Below, piece by piece: positions 22,746-34,232 of a stretch of DNA of 64,000 nucleotides. Source of the stretch: Dendrolimus kikuchii (taxonomy: Eukaryota; Arthropoda; Insecta; Lepidoptera; Lasiocampidae); assembly GCA_019925095.2 (NCBI GenBank), contig CM034402.1, positions 9,993,501 through 10,057,500 of the forward strand. The letters run 5' to 3'. The first letter of the stretch is position 1. Each line of letters begins with the position of its first letter. The translations under genes were made by a program, and so were the position numbers. The notes under the pieces were generated by a model. That model had not been told where the DNA came from. It worked only from the letters and a program-made list of their open reading frames with translations, and did not search any database.

Positions 22746-23289
22746 AAAAAGGACTAAGTATAACAATGACTGTTATATGCAACCTGAATGATTCTACAGT
22801 TTCTGATGTTGGTTTTATTTCGTATGTTTATGCCGGTAACTTTACATTATAATAACACTTGTTAGAACTGTTATAGTCGAACTGTTCTAAAATTTCATTA
22901 TGCTAAAGGAGCCGTATTATTCTTAGTACATACACATCAAGAACTTGTACGTTTCGCTTCTAAACTACGTAGAAGAGGTTAGGGGGGTTTAGTAAACACA
23001 CATTTACACACATAGGTGCTTAAGAGTAAATATTTGCTCGACCCTTCGTGGCTTAATAGTTTGTCGTTAGGCTGAAAAGCTTTAACCAACTATATAGCAT
23101 TTAATTAGCAAACCATTGCTAAGAACACTCGAGACGTTAAGTGCGTAAGCAATATAAATGAATTGTTTTGTATTCACGAAATTTATACTAAAATTCTACT
23201 CAATTAAGTTTGAACATTTATTTGTTTAATGTAATCTACATTAATGTGTTTTATATTTATTTGGTGTAACCACATGATTTTATTTTTAT
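22746..23289. other. AT-rich stretch without recognised features
   Basis: Nothing recognised. Confidence 0.4.
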
Positions 23290-23384
23290 GGTCTTATTCA
23301 TATTGAGTTAGAGTAAGTTTGTAGGCTTGTTTAAGAACCTTAAAGAAGCATACAAACTTACTTTAACTCATTATAAATAAGACC
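23290..23384. mobile_element. Complete palindromic element, about 95 bp
   Basis: GGTCTTATTCATATTGAGTT opens the left arm and its near-exact inverse AACTCATTATAAATAAGACC closes the right, with almost no loop. Partial copies flank R retroposons at 8675-9468 and 46927-46996. Non-coding; a MITE or foldback sequence. Confidence 0.8.
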
Positions 23385-23653
23385 GTAAATGTATGTCGGT
23401 ATGTACAGAAAAGCACGGCATGCAGCAGTAATTTTATATTTGTGTAGAAAATTGAGAAGATTATAATTATGAGAGAGCTAAAGTTTCTAATGTTGCTTTG
23501 ATACTGTTACGTCACTCATACATGGAATGATTTATTGCTACATAATAGCAAGGTAAAAACGGAGTACTCCATGTACGTGCCAAAATCTGTCAATACAGAA
23601 AACAGACAAAACCTTCGAAGTTGCATCTACGAACATGTTTAGGACTTACATAT

Positions 23654-23957
23654 TGTTACGAATTTGTAGAGGATGTGTAGGATGTAAATTCGAAAATATC
23701 GTTGGAATTATCACAAAGTTTATTAGAAGTACACACACGTAATTTACAGTTCTTACAAGTATAGCCCAATATAACAAAACTAAACCATTAGGCAGAAAAT
23801 CATTACCATATCAATGGCGCAAAGTTTGTCGTTATAAGGTACTCGCTTCAAAAGTGCACTAGGTAGCGCCTCATTCACAGTCAGAACACGACTGGCGCAT
23901 TTCCCGACTGATCGACTGTCATCCATTTATAAATTAGATATAGCCTCCTATCAACAT
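23654..23957 (-). mobile_element. LTR of an LTR retrotransposon, about 304 bp
   Basis: On the minus strand it starts TGTTGATAGGAGGC and ends AAATTCGTAACA. It contains an AATAAACTTTGTGATAATTC block and TTCCAACGATATTTT, closely matching the U5 region of the solo LTR at 19032-19505. Just upstream on that strand is CCAGTGGGCGGCA, a plausible purine-rich tract, so this may be a 3' LTR. No partner LTR is visible in the window. Confidence 0.55.
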
Positions 23958-26195
23958 GCCGCCCACTGGTTCTTGAGATCGTTGAAGCTTAATGACTTCC
24001 AAGAATTAGCATGAAATACCAACAGAAAAAAGAAGGTTTTATGACGTCTTACGCCGGTGTGAACAAAGAGATTAGCGCAAACAATAGATCACTCAAATAC
24101 AAAAGGGTAATTAGACACCTGCAAAGGATTAGTATCGGCTTGCAACAATATTTTTACGTAGCACTTAAGATTTCTGTATATATAGTCTTAAGTCTAGAGT
24201 ACAACACTCGTCATCTTATTTTGTACTCTCCTCTCAAGCGGTTGAGCCTAGCTCCCGTATGGCGATAGAGCCATGGGTACTCGGCTAGTGGCGCGTCACT
24301 CCATCCCACGGGGTAACCATCATAGACTCACGATACACCATATACAACCCTCACAAGCTATGACCCCGACGCGATATTGTGCATAAAATTATAAGTCATT
24401 ATTTAAGGTTTTGTATCAACGTACAAAAATGAAACCTTGATAGTAGTTTTTTACAAAAATACCTGTTTATTTTATTTTATTTTATTAGAATCTCCAACAA
24501 AGGCTGCACATAACAGATTTGTAACATACACATAACCTTAATTTTTAATCAATGTGCTCCTTCAATTACTGGAGACCACGACATGCGTAAAAACTAAACA
24601 TAATATAAATTTAATATGTAATATATAATACAGTAATACTTATATAAAAAGCTAAACAATATAATATTATATATTCGTCATAGAATACATAAATACATAT
24701 ATAGATAAATGTAATGTAATAATATATAGACTGCTGTAGTTATAGGGTCATGTGGACAAGTAACGTTTTTATTTTATTAAAATGGTTACGGCCCTAAAAT
24801 ACCATCGATCCTAGTACGGGCATAATGACAATACACCATACCAAGTATTACTATTGTCAAGATAAATTTTAACGTTTGTCATACAAAAAAATATTCATAA
24901 CCCTGGAACAAAATGGTTTCCGTTAAATTTTTATGTGGTAAAGATGCAGAAACAGCTATAATAATAAAAATCACATTCATTCAGTGGGCATACTGCCAGA
25001 GAGATAACTGTTTCTTGTGTCCTTTATTTGTGACGATGTGTTTTAGGCTTCCTGATATAAAAACAACTAATTCTCTGGGTTTAACGTTCCAAAGCGTGTA
25101 TTCATATATGGGCTTCTAAGAGGACAGCATACCCCTTTTTTCTACCCTGAACACTTTTATGTTAAGTGTAGGCTTCAAGCTTGTTGAAGTCAGTTTCCAC
25201 TCTATTAGTCCTTTTATACTTAGGAGAGCTGTTTCTCTTCCATCCATTCTATGTGACTAAGCTAGCTCACTCTACTACTACCTCACTTAAATGACTAATT
25301 TTACTTAACACAATTGTTAAACACTTCTTTAAGTATTAATTTGTTGTGGACTGTAATTATTTTAATTATAAGAGAATACTGCACGTGCGTGATATATAAG
25401 TAATGACGATTTTAATAGTAACGGATGGAAAAACAGATAAAAAAAAACAAAAGAACATCTATGTTGTAAATTTAAACATTTAGTATTTGGTGGCTAATAC
25501 CATGCCACACCAAATAAATAAAAACTGTTTATTGGAGATTCCAACAACACTATTAAAAGTCATTATGAGCTTTCGGAGTATAATGTTGTTTAATTATATG
25601 TACCTCCTAAGCTAATTTATTTTTACAAGCAAATTTTATGTAAAAAGCTTTGAAAGTACATCAGTTAAATGTTATTGCAATTAGACTTGTTTACAAAGTA
25701 TTAACATAATAAATGCGAATTTAGAACGTTGAACTTAGTAAGTAAGTTAAAGAAAACATCTTGTTAAACGACTTATTGTTAGTATAAGACCATATTTAAC
25801 ACGATTTTTTTAATCACACACATTTTTGAATTACTTTTAATATATATTTACTTTTAATATAGGTATAATAATAATAAAAAATATCTTATCTTATTTTTTT
25901 GACTAATCGTCTTCAACTTTAACTAAATGACCCTGTTGTCCAGGGCCTCCATATTGGGGATGGTTTTCCCCAAAAAATTTGTTTGGGGTCAATGAAGATA
26001 GAAGTATAAAATTTTGTGTCTGCAATTTCAAAATTCGAGTTAAGCACTAAAATGTATCTAATAATAACGTTTGTCTGGATGTCACGTTATTTCTGTAACA
26101 TGATCATTAAATTGGAGAAATTTACAAAACTCGATCTGGAGACCATGAAGTTGTCGCGCGTCAGTAATAGGACATGCCCGCCACTTCGTCCACGC
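23958..26195. other. Unassigned AT-rich region with a GC-rich patch at 24210-24370
   Basis: The patch at 24210-24370 (GGTTGAGCCTAGCTCCCGTA, CACTCCATCCCACGGGGTAA) looks like part of a dispersed repeat but has no partner here. A TTTTA run lies at 24470-24487. ORFs at 24011-24268 and 24913-25119 show no motifs. The rest is AT-rich. Confidence 0.35.
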
Positions 26196-26795
26196 TTGAA
26201 TTGAAAATCCCGCGGGATTCCCGGGACACGAAATACTCCAGTATTTATAAAAAATGTAAACTCTCGTTTTAGTGAAAACTGTGTCGGATTAGGCTAATTT
26301 TTACGCATCCGAACAACTACAAACCGCTTCCGGGAAAATTTCCGCAGAATTCCCGGGATAAAAATATCACACATTTTATTGCATTAAATTTGCTATGGAT
26401 TAAACAAAAAATCACATTGGATTTTTTTTTAATATGGCTATTTTTTATTGGTCTGGAAAATTTAATATAAATTATAAACATAGTTTTTTATTTATTAACT
26501 AAACCGTTTCATAGCTTAACACTATATTATATTTATGCAAACACATGCACATATCTTAAATCATTCCCAGAAAATTTCCTGTGAGATTCCCAGGATAAAA
26601 AGTAGTGCAGAGCTTAAGTCTAAGAATTGTCTATCGATCAGCGAAAACCGGATCGAAATCGGCCCAATAGTTTTACGTGAATTCCGAACAATAAACGAAA
26701 CGAATAAACAGACAAAATGACAAACAGACAAGAAATTTTTAAAAAAGGCATCGTGTTCTCCATCTTTCATATATATAGTCTAATTACTATTCCAG
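26196..26795. repeat. Dispersed repeat with CCCGGGA motifs, copy 1
   Basis: Repeats the module CCCGCGGGATTCCCGGGACA, TTTTAGTGAAAACTGTG, CCGAACAACTACAAACCGC, and a second CCGGGA module ending in a CATATATATAGTCT block. The same ordered modules occur at 51345-52216. They resemble Helitron-like repeat bodies, but no clear TC/CTAG ends were found. The 5' module is a useful empty-site reference for the A insertion at 51493. Confidence 0.65.
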
Positions 26796-26839
26796 TTGTT
26801 TTTTTAAATAGCTTTAATGTAATGTCTTCGTTTTATCCA

Positions 26840-27045
26840 TGACTGCAGGACGGGTCAGAAATAATCGCTGGAGTGTCCGGGGCGATCTTTTTACACCACC
26901 ATGGCGATGTCGCGAATCTGCGACTGGTACACCACGGTTTTGGGTGGGGCCTGTCTCCCCTCGCCAGGGCCTCTTTACGTCACTAGAATAGCGACGTTAG
27001 GAGCCTAGCCTCGAAGTCCCATGGTGGGGATGCTGCCGCTAACGC
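26840..27045 (+). repeat. GC-rich segment of probable retroelement origin
   Basis: GGTTTTGGGTGGGGCCTGTC and CCTCGAAGTCCCATGGTGG stand out in composition. No frame with motifs. Probably an untranslated LINE or SINE part. Confidence 0.4.
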
Positions 27046-27057
27046 AGTATGGTATGT

Positions 27058-27180
27058 ATGAAAGTTTGGTGAATATATAACTTGCAGAAGGTTGGCTCAT
27101 ATTTCACCCAGCAAGTTTGTATTGCCACACGTAGCAATGCACACAGCTTTCTGTGCACGCTTTCCATTGGCAGTAATCTT
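27058..27180 (+). pseudogene. Diverged ETLGPWG-type retroelement C-terminus
   Basis: Nucleotide blocks AGAAGGTTGGCTCATATTTC, CACCCAGCAAGTTTGTATTG and GCACGCTTTCC correspond in order to the QKAGSYFAQQISIAI...LLGTLP region of the fragment at 42911-43114. The frame is broken. Confidence 0.55.
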
Positions 27181-27245
27181 CTACATAATCTATAATTTAA
27201 GATTTATTTCTATTTAGGTTATATTTTTATTATTGTATTGTTCTG

Positions 27246-27345
27246 AGGTGAGTGAGGTGTGTAAGAATAAGCCTGAATGGCGCTCTGTTGTTCGTGCCTA
27301 CCCCGCAAGGGAACTGGCGTGAAGATATGTATGTATTGTTGTCTA
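27246..27345 (+). mobile_element. RTE-like LINE 3' end fragment
   Basis: The frame reads KNKPEWRSVVRAYPARELA then TGA (27320-27322), followed by ATGTATG. It is the same 3' terminus as at 14072 and 63800. Confidence 0.8.
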
Positions 27346-28085
27346 TTTATTAGTATTGAGATATCTAGATTACGTGCATGCTTCATATATTTTGTTAACT
27401 GTATGAATAGTGCATGTGATCTCTATATGAAAAATGGGAAACATGGTTGACTTGCAAATTAACTTACGTGATTTATGGTGGTAAATAAAAAACAATATTG
27501 TATTTTATATCGAATATAAATTTGCAGTTAACAAAAGAGTATTAGATAGATTTATAGCATATTGCTTGCGGGCAAACAAAAACGAAAACCCGAGTTATTA
27601 ATGAAAACAAAGAGTTAATATTATGTTAATATCGTGGACTCACGAACGAAACAATAGCTGACATTATTTCTATAAAAGTCATATTTTTTTATAAAATTTC
27701 TTGTAACTTATTATTAAAATTTTAGTTAATCAAGAGAAAACCTTTTTACATTGACCTTTAGAGATCGGATATTGCGATTTATATATTTCTGTACAGAATT
27801 TTCTTATCATAATTTTCAATATTTTAGTGCTAATTATTTTACCATTAAAATTTTCTCTTATTTGTATTTTTGTTCAAAGTTTCTGTCACTCTAAGCATGC
27901 CAATTTCACGTATATTGTTATAGCATAATTTTATCTAAAGTTAAATACATAAAAATGCGGTACTATACATTTTATATTACTACGTATTTTATGCGTTCGA
28001 ATGAATGACCTCACTTATAGGTTTTCGGTAATAATGAATAAACAAATTTGAATTTTAGTTTTAGATAAAAAAAATGATGTAATCA
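27346..28085. other. AT-rich stretch without recognised features
   Basis: Nothing recognised. Confidence 0.4.
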
Positions 28086-28174
28086 TTAGAATATTAAAGA
28101 GTACTGGTGCGTTGCTAAAGTGTCACAACTAAAGAGGTTACGACGCATAATTGTAAAATTGAAAAAAAAAAATT

Positions 28175-28400
28175 TCTTCTCTTCAGCCAATCTCAGTCCA
28201 CTGTTGGACGGCCTCCCCAAGTATGCGCTTCCCGTCTTCCTCACCCAGCCCCTGTCGGCGACCTTACGCAGGTCGTCAGTCCACCGAGCTGACGTGCGTC
28301 CTACACTACGTTTGCCGAGACGTGGTCTCCACTCCAGGACTCGTTTGCTCCATCGGCCATCGGTTCTGCGACAGACGTGACCGGCCCAAAAAAATCTAGC
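28175..28400 (-). pseudogene. C-terminal fragment of an RTE-type LINE ORF
   Basis: The minus frame contains FFWAGHVCRRTDGRWSKRVL, EWRPRLGKRSVGRTSARWTD and DLRKVADRGWV, the usual end of an insect LINE endonuclease/RT polyprotein (GH-x2-RRTDGRW, WRPR-x2-KRSVGR). It is GC-rich in an AT-rich setting. The enclosing 143-codon ORF extends beyond the homologous part by chance. It lies beside a long inverted repeat (28404-28615). The rest of the LINE is missing. Confidence 0.8.
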
Positions 28401-28403
28401 AAA

Positions 28404-28615
28404 GAAGAAACCCACTTCAAGAGTAATTAAAAAGCAATAAATAAAATTTACTACATCTTCGTTGCAAAGTAAAGCAGAAAAATTACTACATTTTGCAATA
28501 TTTTGTTCTTGTAACAATGTATACGGTAATTTTTATGTTTTGCTTGGCACCGACTTCAAGATGTAGAAAATTTTATATTTTGCTTTTTAGTTACTCTTGA
28601 AGTCGGTTTCTTTTT
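28404..28615. repeat. Long inverted repeat, arms about 55 bp
   Basis: AGAAACCCACTTCAAGAGTA followed by AAAAAGCA and TACTACATC on the left is inverted as GATGTAGAAA, TGCTTTTTAGT and TACTCTTGAAGTCGGTTTCT on the right. A third ACCGACTTCAAG lies at 28547. It is probably the end of a TIR element, or a hairpin MITE. Confidence 0.7.
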
Positions 28616-28765
28616 TGTTACATTTTTTTTTACACTTTTAAGTTACATCTATGGTATCCTTAATAAGGTAGCTTCTATAATACGGAAACGATAGCTGATG
28701 AAACGGAAACGTATTTAGAAATGATGTTGAGCGCAGCTCGAAGGTAAATTATGTATATGAACCTT

Positions 28766-29085
28766 TAATAAGTTTTTTTTATTGCATGAGTATAGCAGAC
28801 AGGCAGACGGCCCACTTTATGGAAAGCGGTTACCATCGTCTATGGATATTTGCAACACCAAAGGTGCTACAATTGCGCTGCTGCTCTTTTAAGGGAGACT
28901 GGAACCTGGTCACTAATGCTGGAACAGAACTCAAGGTTGTTATGGCAGCATACACTAGACTATCGGTGGTAGCGATCCAATCGGGCAAACACCCTACCAC
29001 CTGGCTGTGGGTTGTTTTATCGCCTCTTACGACAGGACGCCCAGCTGCAGGAAATTGTATTCTTTCTCCGTTCCTGCACGGATAA
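28766..29085 (-). mobile_element. Family A retroposon, full length
   Basis: Runs from the T-run through GCAGACAGGCAGACGG, GGTGCTACAATTGC, the ACTGGAACCTGGTCACTAAT block and CCCTACCACCTGGCTGTGGG to CCGTTCCTGCACGGATAAAA. Read on the minus strand it starts ATCCGTGCAGGAACGG and ends TGCAATAAAAAAAA. A 99-codon ORF through it is not conserved among copies. The nearest upstream neighbour is the inverted repeat, and a Helitron follows 30 bp downstream. Confidence 0.85.
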
Positions 29086-29116
29086 AACAGTGCCTTAAAT
29101 TTAAATTTATGAAGTA

Positions 29117-30038
29117 CTAGAGTTTACCCCGCGGCTGCGCCGCGGGTCAACCTCTAGTGCGTGTCTCTTGTTTAAAGAGCAAGTAGTACATACAGGTTAC
29201 ATTGTATTAAATTTTTATGTATTTGCCCCAGAAAGATTAACTTCATTTTATATCGCAAACTATACCACCCCCGTCTATATGTAAACTACATAAATGACAA
29301 AAGTTGACAAAATAGATAATATGGACCAAGTGGACCAAGTGGACCAAGTGGACCCAGTGGACCCAGTGGACCAACTGGACCAAGTGGATCCAGTGGACAA
29401 AGTTGACCCAGTGGACCCAACGGACCCAGTGGACCAAATGGACCCAGTGGGTCCAGTGGACCCAGTGAGTTCAGTGGACCAAGTACACCCAGTGGACCCA
29501 GTGGACCAAGTGGACCCAGTGGACTAAGTGGACCCAGTGGACCAAGTGGACCCAGTGGACCCAGTAGACCAAGTGGACCGAGTGGACCAAGTGGACCAAG
29601 GAGACCAAGTGAACACAGTGGTCGAAGTGGACCCAGTGGACCCAGTAGACCCAGTGGACGAAATGGACAAAATCACAAAACCAGTCTTAGTTTCCGGGAT
29701 AAACTTTACATAAATCTATCCCAAAATGTATCCCATTATCCGGGATAAAAAGTATCCCTTGGCCACTCTCGGTATTCAAATTATATATGTACCGAGTTTA
29801 AGCCAAATCGGTCCAATAGTCTTTTAATAAAAGGATAACAAACAAAAAGACAAATATATTTTTATCCCGGAAACTATCCCATTTTTTGGGATAAAAAATA
29901 TCCTATGTTCATTTTCGGCATCGAAAATATGTATATACTGATTTTCAGCCAAATCGGTCAGTAGTTTTTCCGTGAAAACGGAACAGACAGACAGACAGAC
30001 AGACAGAGTTACTTTCGCATTTATAATATTAATAGGGA
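29117..30038 (-). mobile_element. Non-autonomous Helitron with 9-bp minisatellite, copy 1
   Basis: On the minus strand it begins TCCCTATTAATATTATAAAT after a host A (30039 side) and ends in a GC-rich hairpin (29127-29146, CCCCGCGGC/GCCGCGGG) and CTAG before a host T, the standard Helitron termini and A/T target. Internally it has ACAGACAGACAGACAG, two AATCGGTC-type blocks, several TATCCCGG modules and a minisatellite at 29324-29665. There is no Rep/helicase ORF. It is colinear with 45499-46703 outside the minisatellite. Confidence 0.85.
29324..29665 (+). repeat. 9-bp minisatellite, unit GTGGACCMA
   Basis: About 38 units alternating GTGGACCCA and GTGGACCAA with point variants. As 9 is a multiple of 3 it stays open and translates as VDP/VDQ repeats on plus and WVH-type repeats on minus. 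These ORFs (29294-29527, 29528-29713) are not genes. Confidence 0.95.
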
Positions 30039-31928
30039 TTCTTAGGACATGCTGGTCATTTAATAAATGTATATCTGTTGGTTCTGGCACTTTCTGGCAG
30101 CTGCCGCTGCGCGGCTCGTTCATTTTGGTTTACAGAAAACCAACTGCTCGACGTGACCTTTAGCCGTATCTCGCAACCCATTTCTGTCCGTTATTTTAAA
30201 AGTCCGATTGGTGTAAGTGTTTGAGGAAAACTGTTTAATTAAATGATTACGCCCATGGTCTGGTGTCACCAGGCAGCATTTTCTTTTGAATCTCAACTTC
30301 GATGGTCGACGTTTTCTAAATACGACGGATCTCATAACGAAATTTACGCGGTCATGCTGTTTATGGTTATCGATTTTCATTGTACGCTTTCCTAGTCCTA
30401 GTCGAGTCTAGTACAACACATTATTGATCTTAATTAGGTACCTACTCATTTTAGGATTGTCATAAACTAATACTACTACGCATGTTTTTCAATACGTTAC
30501 CCTACGACTTAAAATGACCGTATTATACTTTATAAAGAAAACATCAATATGTGAGTTTAACTTACAAACAGTTGTTGTCTAAAGTTATCAACTATTTCCC
30601 AACGATAAGTGCGTCATAAATTATGAATTTTAAATACACATGAAAGTTAAATATTCCGTCATGTTCCATAAACCTAATTCGTATGAATATCTTTGAACAT
30701 ACATGAGGTATCCGCTTATCTTGTCTACTCAACATGCAAACTAAAGTTTTCAGAAACTTCAGAAAGGACGCAAGTTTACACTTACGTACTTATTGACGTT
30801 CGCGAAATACAGATTTGAAGTTTCCCAAGTTTCGTCTATTTATTTGTATCATGTACATAAGCCCTAAATGTATGTTATCCTACATGATAACTGGTTAGTT
30901 TTATTATTATGCTGTAACTTTATTCGTCGTGGACTAGTTGAAATCAAAAATCTTTGAATCTACTTAATGCCACCTGTTTGATCCTTGCCTAAGGCAATAT
31001 ATAAGGCGAATGTCGGGTGCGCCCAAAAGCTGGAAATTGAAAGGAAGAATATCAACGAATTACTTGGCAAACAGAAACGCGAGAATTTTTTAAAGTACGC
31101 ACTAAGAATCGCGAAAGTAGTAACAAAACGGAACGGGTCAACAAATAACACTGGTGATATATAGGTATAATTGTATATATCCACACAGTGTTAGTAGTAT
31201 AGTGTTTAAAATGTAAAAAACCCTCAAAAGAAAACAAAATACAAAATGTAAAATAAAGTAATGTAAATAGATACAGTTGATAGGAAAACATGTAAGAAAT
31301 AGATAGATAACTATAAATAAACAAACGTACAATGGACTAAGTAGATATGTATCTGTAAAGTATTTAAGAAAAAATGTATTAGAAAATAAGAGTTGTTTAA
31401 AAAGTGTATCAGAATTAGATAAATAAAACCAGACAAGAAGAGAAAAGACTCTGACTTGAACTATGACTGAGGAGTAGGCGATAAAAAAAAATATAAGGCA
31501 GCTATAATATCGCTCCCGCAATTTTGATATCAACCCTCATTTCTGTGTAAGACGCAGTGTAGACGCGAGGCGGAGGGAGGATGCTATTTCGAAGATGGTA
31601 CACGCGAAGAGAAGGAAGAGAGCTATTTTGATTTAACGTCCAGTTAATGTTTGATCGCTACGCCATTATGTCGTGTGTACACTTTTTTCGTGAGATATCT
31701 AGTTTAGTCTGGTTCATATTCATTATTTCAGTAGATTAGCTCCATTATGCTACATAATAACTGATTTCAGATGAAAAACCGTAGTCCATAAAAAACAATG
31801 CAAACATTGCTGAGATGAATTAAGTTGCCAAAATTTTTACCTGATTACAAAATACATAGGTACAGGGATATAAGTCATCTTTATTAGTAACTATGAACTA
31901 GTACAGTCTGGGAAACTTCACTTGTATT
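30039..31928. other. Unassigned region; one lysine-rich open stretch at 30979-31161
   Basis: A plus frame without Met (30979-31161) reads PKAIYKANVGCAQKLEIE, then NELLGKQKRENFLKYALRIA, ending in TAG. Its composition is more coding-like than its surroundings, but no family is recognised. Another short basic frame lies at 31509-31637. The 131-codon minus ORF at 31138-31533 is hydrophobic only because the plus strand is purine-rich. 30120-30380 has a basic minus ORF of unknown meaning. Confidence 0.3.
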
Positions 31929-31971
31929 GTATTCTACTTATAATCCCTTAAGACTACAAGTAGAATACTGA
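31929..31971. repeat. About 40-bp palindrome, copy 1
   Basis: TATTCTACTTATAATCC is followed, after a 3-5 bp loop, by its inverse GACTACAAGTAGAATAC. A sister copy lies at 35129-35169 and a partial one near 38735-38770. Confidence 0.7.
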
Positions 31972-33091
31972 GCTTAGGTCATCGAGGTCAATGGGTAAGA
32001 TTCCTAGAAGGAACCTTACAATTTATTTATTTATCTTTCTTAATTATATATGTGTTCTCTTATAAATAAAACAAGAAAACAAATTGTATCTACCAATATA
32101 TGTTAAACTATACTTTATAAGAGTAATGTCTTGTGACCAATGTATCTAAAGTGATATATGTCACGGAGGTTTTTTCGCGTAACTGGCCCCATCATCCATA
32201 CATTTCCTGCCTTGTTTTTTCCATCTCCCACATGATACATGAGCGTCAATACCGTCCGGTGACATTTTTCTTCGAGAAACGTCTGAGTTCCGCCATCTGT
32301 TATGCGTCGAAAAGTACGCATGGGAATAAAAAAAAATTCAAAACATTTTTCCACCTTTTGTGTGAGTATGTCACATCCACACATCTATGCACGGTACCCT
32401 ATGGAGCAGGTGTGCCCAACATATTTATTTAAGATTATTTTCAGCCTTTACCGAGGATAAGTTATTTGTGTTCGGGTGATGGAGTGGGATCTAAAGATTA
32501 CTTTTAAATATTTATATTAGAGAGAAATACAAAGAAAGCGAAAAAATGCAGTTTACCCTTGTATATACATTTTGATTTGACTTCATACGCGCCACGTAGC
32601 GTCGTGTCTTGTTGTACGTACGTTAGCAGTATGTTTCCGCCCGAATTAAATGATTAAATATTTATAATGCTGGGGCTTCACCTGCCTTAGTGTTAAAGAT
32701 TTAGGCAGTGGCTTAATGCATTTTATTTAAAACGTTAAAAATAACGCTATTAATACATAGCCACATAGCTTATCTGTCAATATTTAACGTCATTAACAAT
32801 GTCGCCTCTCAAATTGCGTATTGCATCCACACGTACATATACGTGATTCAGCCTGTACCTTTAACTTTAAGCCGCACCATAATTGTGAAAACTCACAATT
32901 ACAATTAATTAATTGTTGGAGATTCATTGCCGCTGTAATTTAATTTTAACCAACAGCTGATTTCAATTATTTAAAATTAAGGCTGACGGCCTATTAAAGA
33001 GAAAAGGCCTTTTCTCTCATATTGAGATGTAAGAAGATGATTTTGACCATCTAGCCTTTTTATCTCGGCTCGTTACCATGGCCTTTAGCGT
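31972..33091. other. Unassigned region
   Basis: 32110-32440 is less AT-rich and holds overlapping ORFs on both strands (32133-32432, 32115-32384) without motifs. The rest is AT-rich. Confidence 0.35.
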
Positions 33092-33215
33092 TTTCAAGTA
33101 GCAAACGTCAAGCCGCCTTGGACAAGAGTGACGGATATACTGTCCATTTCCCCTTATAGCGGGAGACCCGAGCCCAGCAGTGGGACATTTATGTGCTGAT
33201 ATTATTTTATTATTA
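33092..33215 (+). mobile_element. SINE family 2, 3' half
   Basis: CAAGCCGCCTTGGACAAGAG, GGATATACTGTCCATTTCCC and CCCGAGCCCAGCAGTGGGAC then an ATTATTATT end. The tRNA-like head is missing. Confidence 0.75.
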
Positions 33216-33867
33216 AGTAACAAACAACATTTTCTAGTGTGTAACAGAGCTGACTGACTCATTTTCACTTGAACTGGATAGCTTTTTAGTTGTTAGAAAT
33301 CGAGTTAATTATATATTTGTGTCACAATGCACATCACAATTATACATTAATTTAATTGAAGAATTTCTTTCTGTGATCCATAACGGACCTCAAACATGTC
33401 ACACGTTAATAACATAATTACGTTTTGGGGCTGATTTTTGATGTGGATTATAATTTCAAGTGCAGTTGTTTTAATTTTTCGTGATTATCATAATATAATC
33501 TCTTTATTTATCTCGATAATCTCGGTTATTATTTGCACCTTAAGCCTCTAGTTACAGTAAAAATGTCCTTTATGTATCACATTTTTAGACGTTCTATTAC
33601 AAAAATAATTTTAACATTATTCATTAACGTTTGGCATTTGAATTATTTTGCGAACACGGCCATTGAAAAGAGGCAGATATAATTGAAAAATGCTAAAAAA
33701 ATAAAAATATCCATTAAGTTAAATCATTATTTAAATATACTGATATCATCATTTTATACGATTTGTTCTAAAGGTACACTAACACAGGTACTGTAAATTA
33801 AAAAAAAGGGTTGACTTATCTAGGAGTATCATAGTTGCTATAAATACATAAATACAAAAATGTGACA
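33216..33867. other. AT-rich stretch without recognised features
   Basis: Nothing recognised. Confidence 0.4.
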
Positions 33868-33952
33868 AAAAATGTGTGTGTGCAGTTCACACCCAGTAGA
33901 AGTGAAGCTTCAAAGATTATACAGGCGAACATAATTATATCTACAACGCTTA

Positions 33953-34158
33953 GGGCCGCTTGCATAAGGTTGCTTAAATTTATTTAAGAAACACAAAACG
34001 TATTTATTACCCTTAAACACAATCAGCGTCTTGCACTACGCAAAATTTGCCGCTAAATATGTTTAAAGAGCTTTCAATACGTTTTGTGTAAAATGTATTT
34101 AGGCAGTTTAATATGATTAACTAATTTTATTTAAAGGCAATCGTTATGCAAGCGGCCC
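33953..34158. mobile_element. Harbinger-like MITE with TTA TSD
   Basis: 206 bp with terminal inverted repeats GGGCCGCTTGCATAA (left) and TTATGCAAGCGGCCC (right). TTA occurs on both sides (33950-33952, 34159-34161). Three-bp TTA/TAA duplications are the signature of PIF/Harbinger elements. No ORF. Confidence 0.8.
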
Positions 34159-34232
34159 TTAGTAGACAAGAGTGAGGAGGCTACAAAGCAATGCACAAAA
34201 CCGAGACCGAGTATGAAACGCTATATAACGTA

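Noticed and set aside
28086..28517. Full 143-codon minus ORF as one gene
   Set aside because: Only the middle matches a LINE C-terminus. The outer parts are chance open frames in AT-rich DNA, so I annotate only the homologous part.
29294..29713. VDPVDQ-repeat protein on plus and WVH-repeat protein on minus
   Set aside because: Both come from a 9-bp minisatellite that is open in several frames. There is no start context or flanking coding sequence, and the homologous Helitron has a different array.
31138..31533. 131-residue hydrophobic, membrane-like protein on the minus strand
   Set aside because: The opposite strand is purine/A-rich, which automatically gives F/L/I/Y-rich frames. No domain, start context or conservation.
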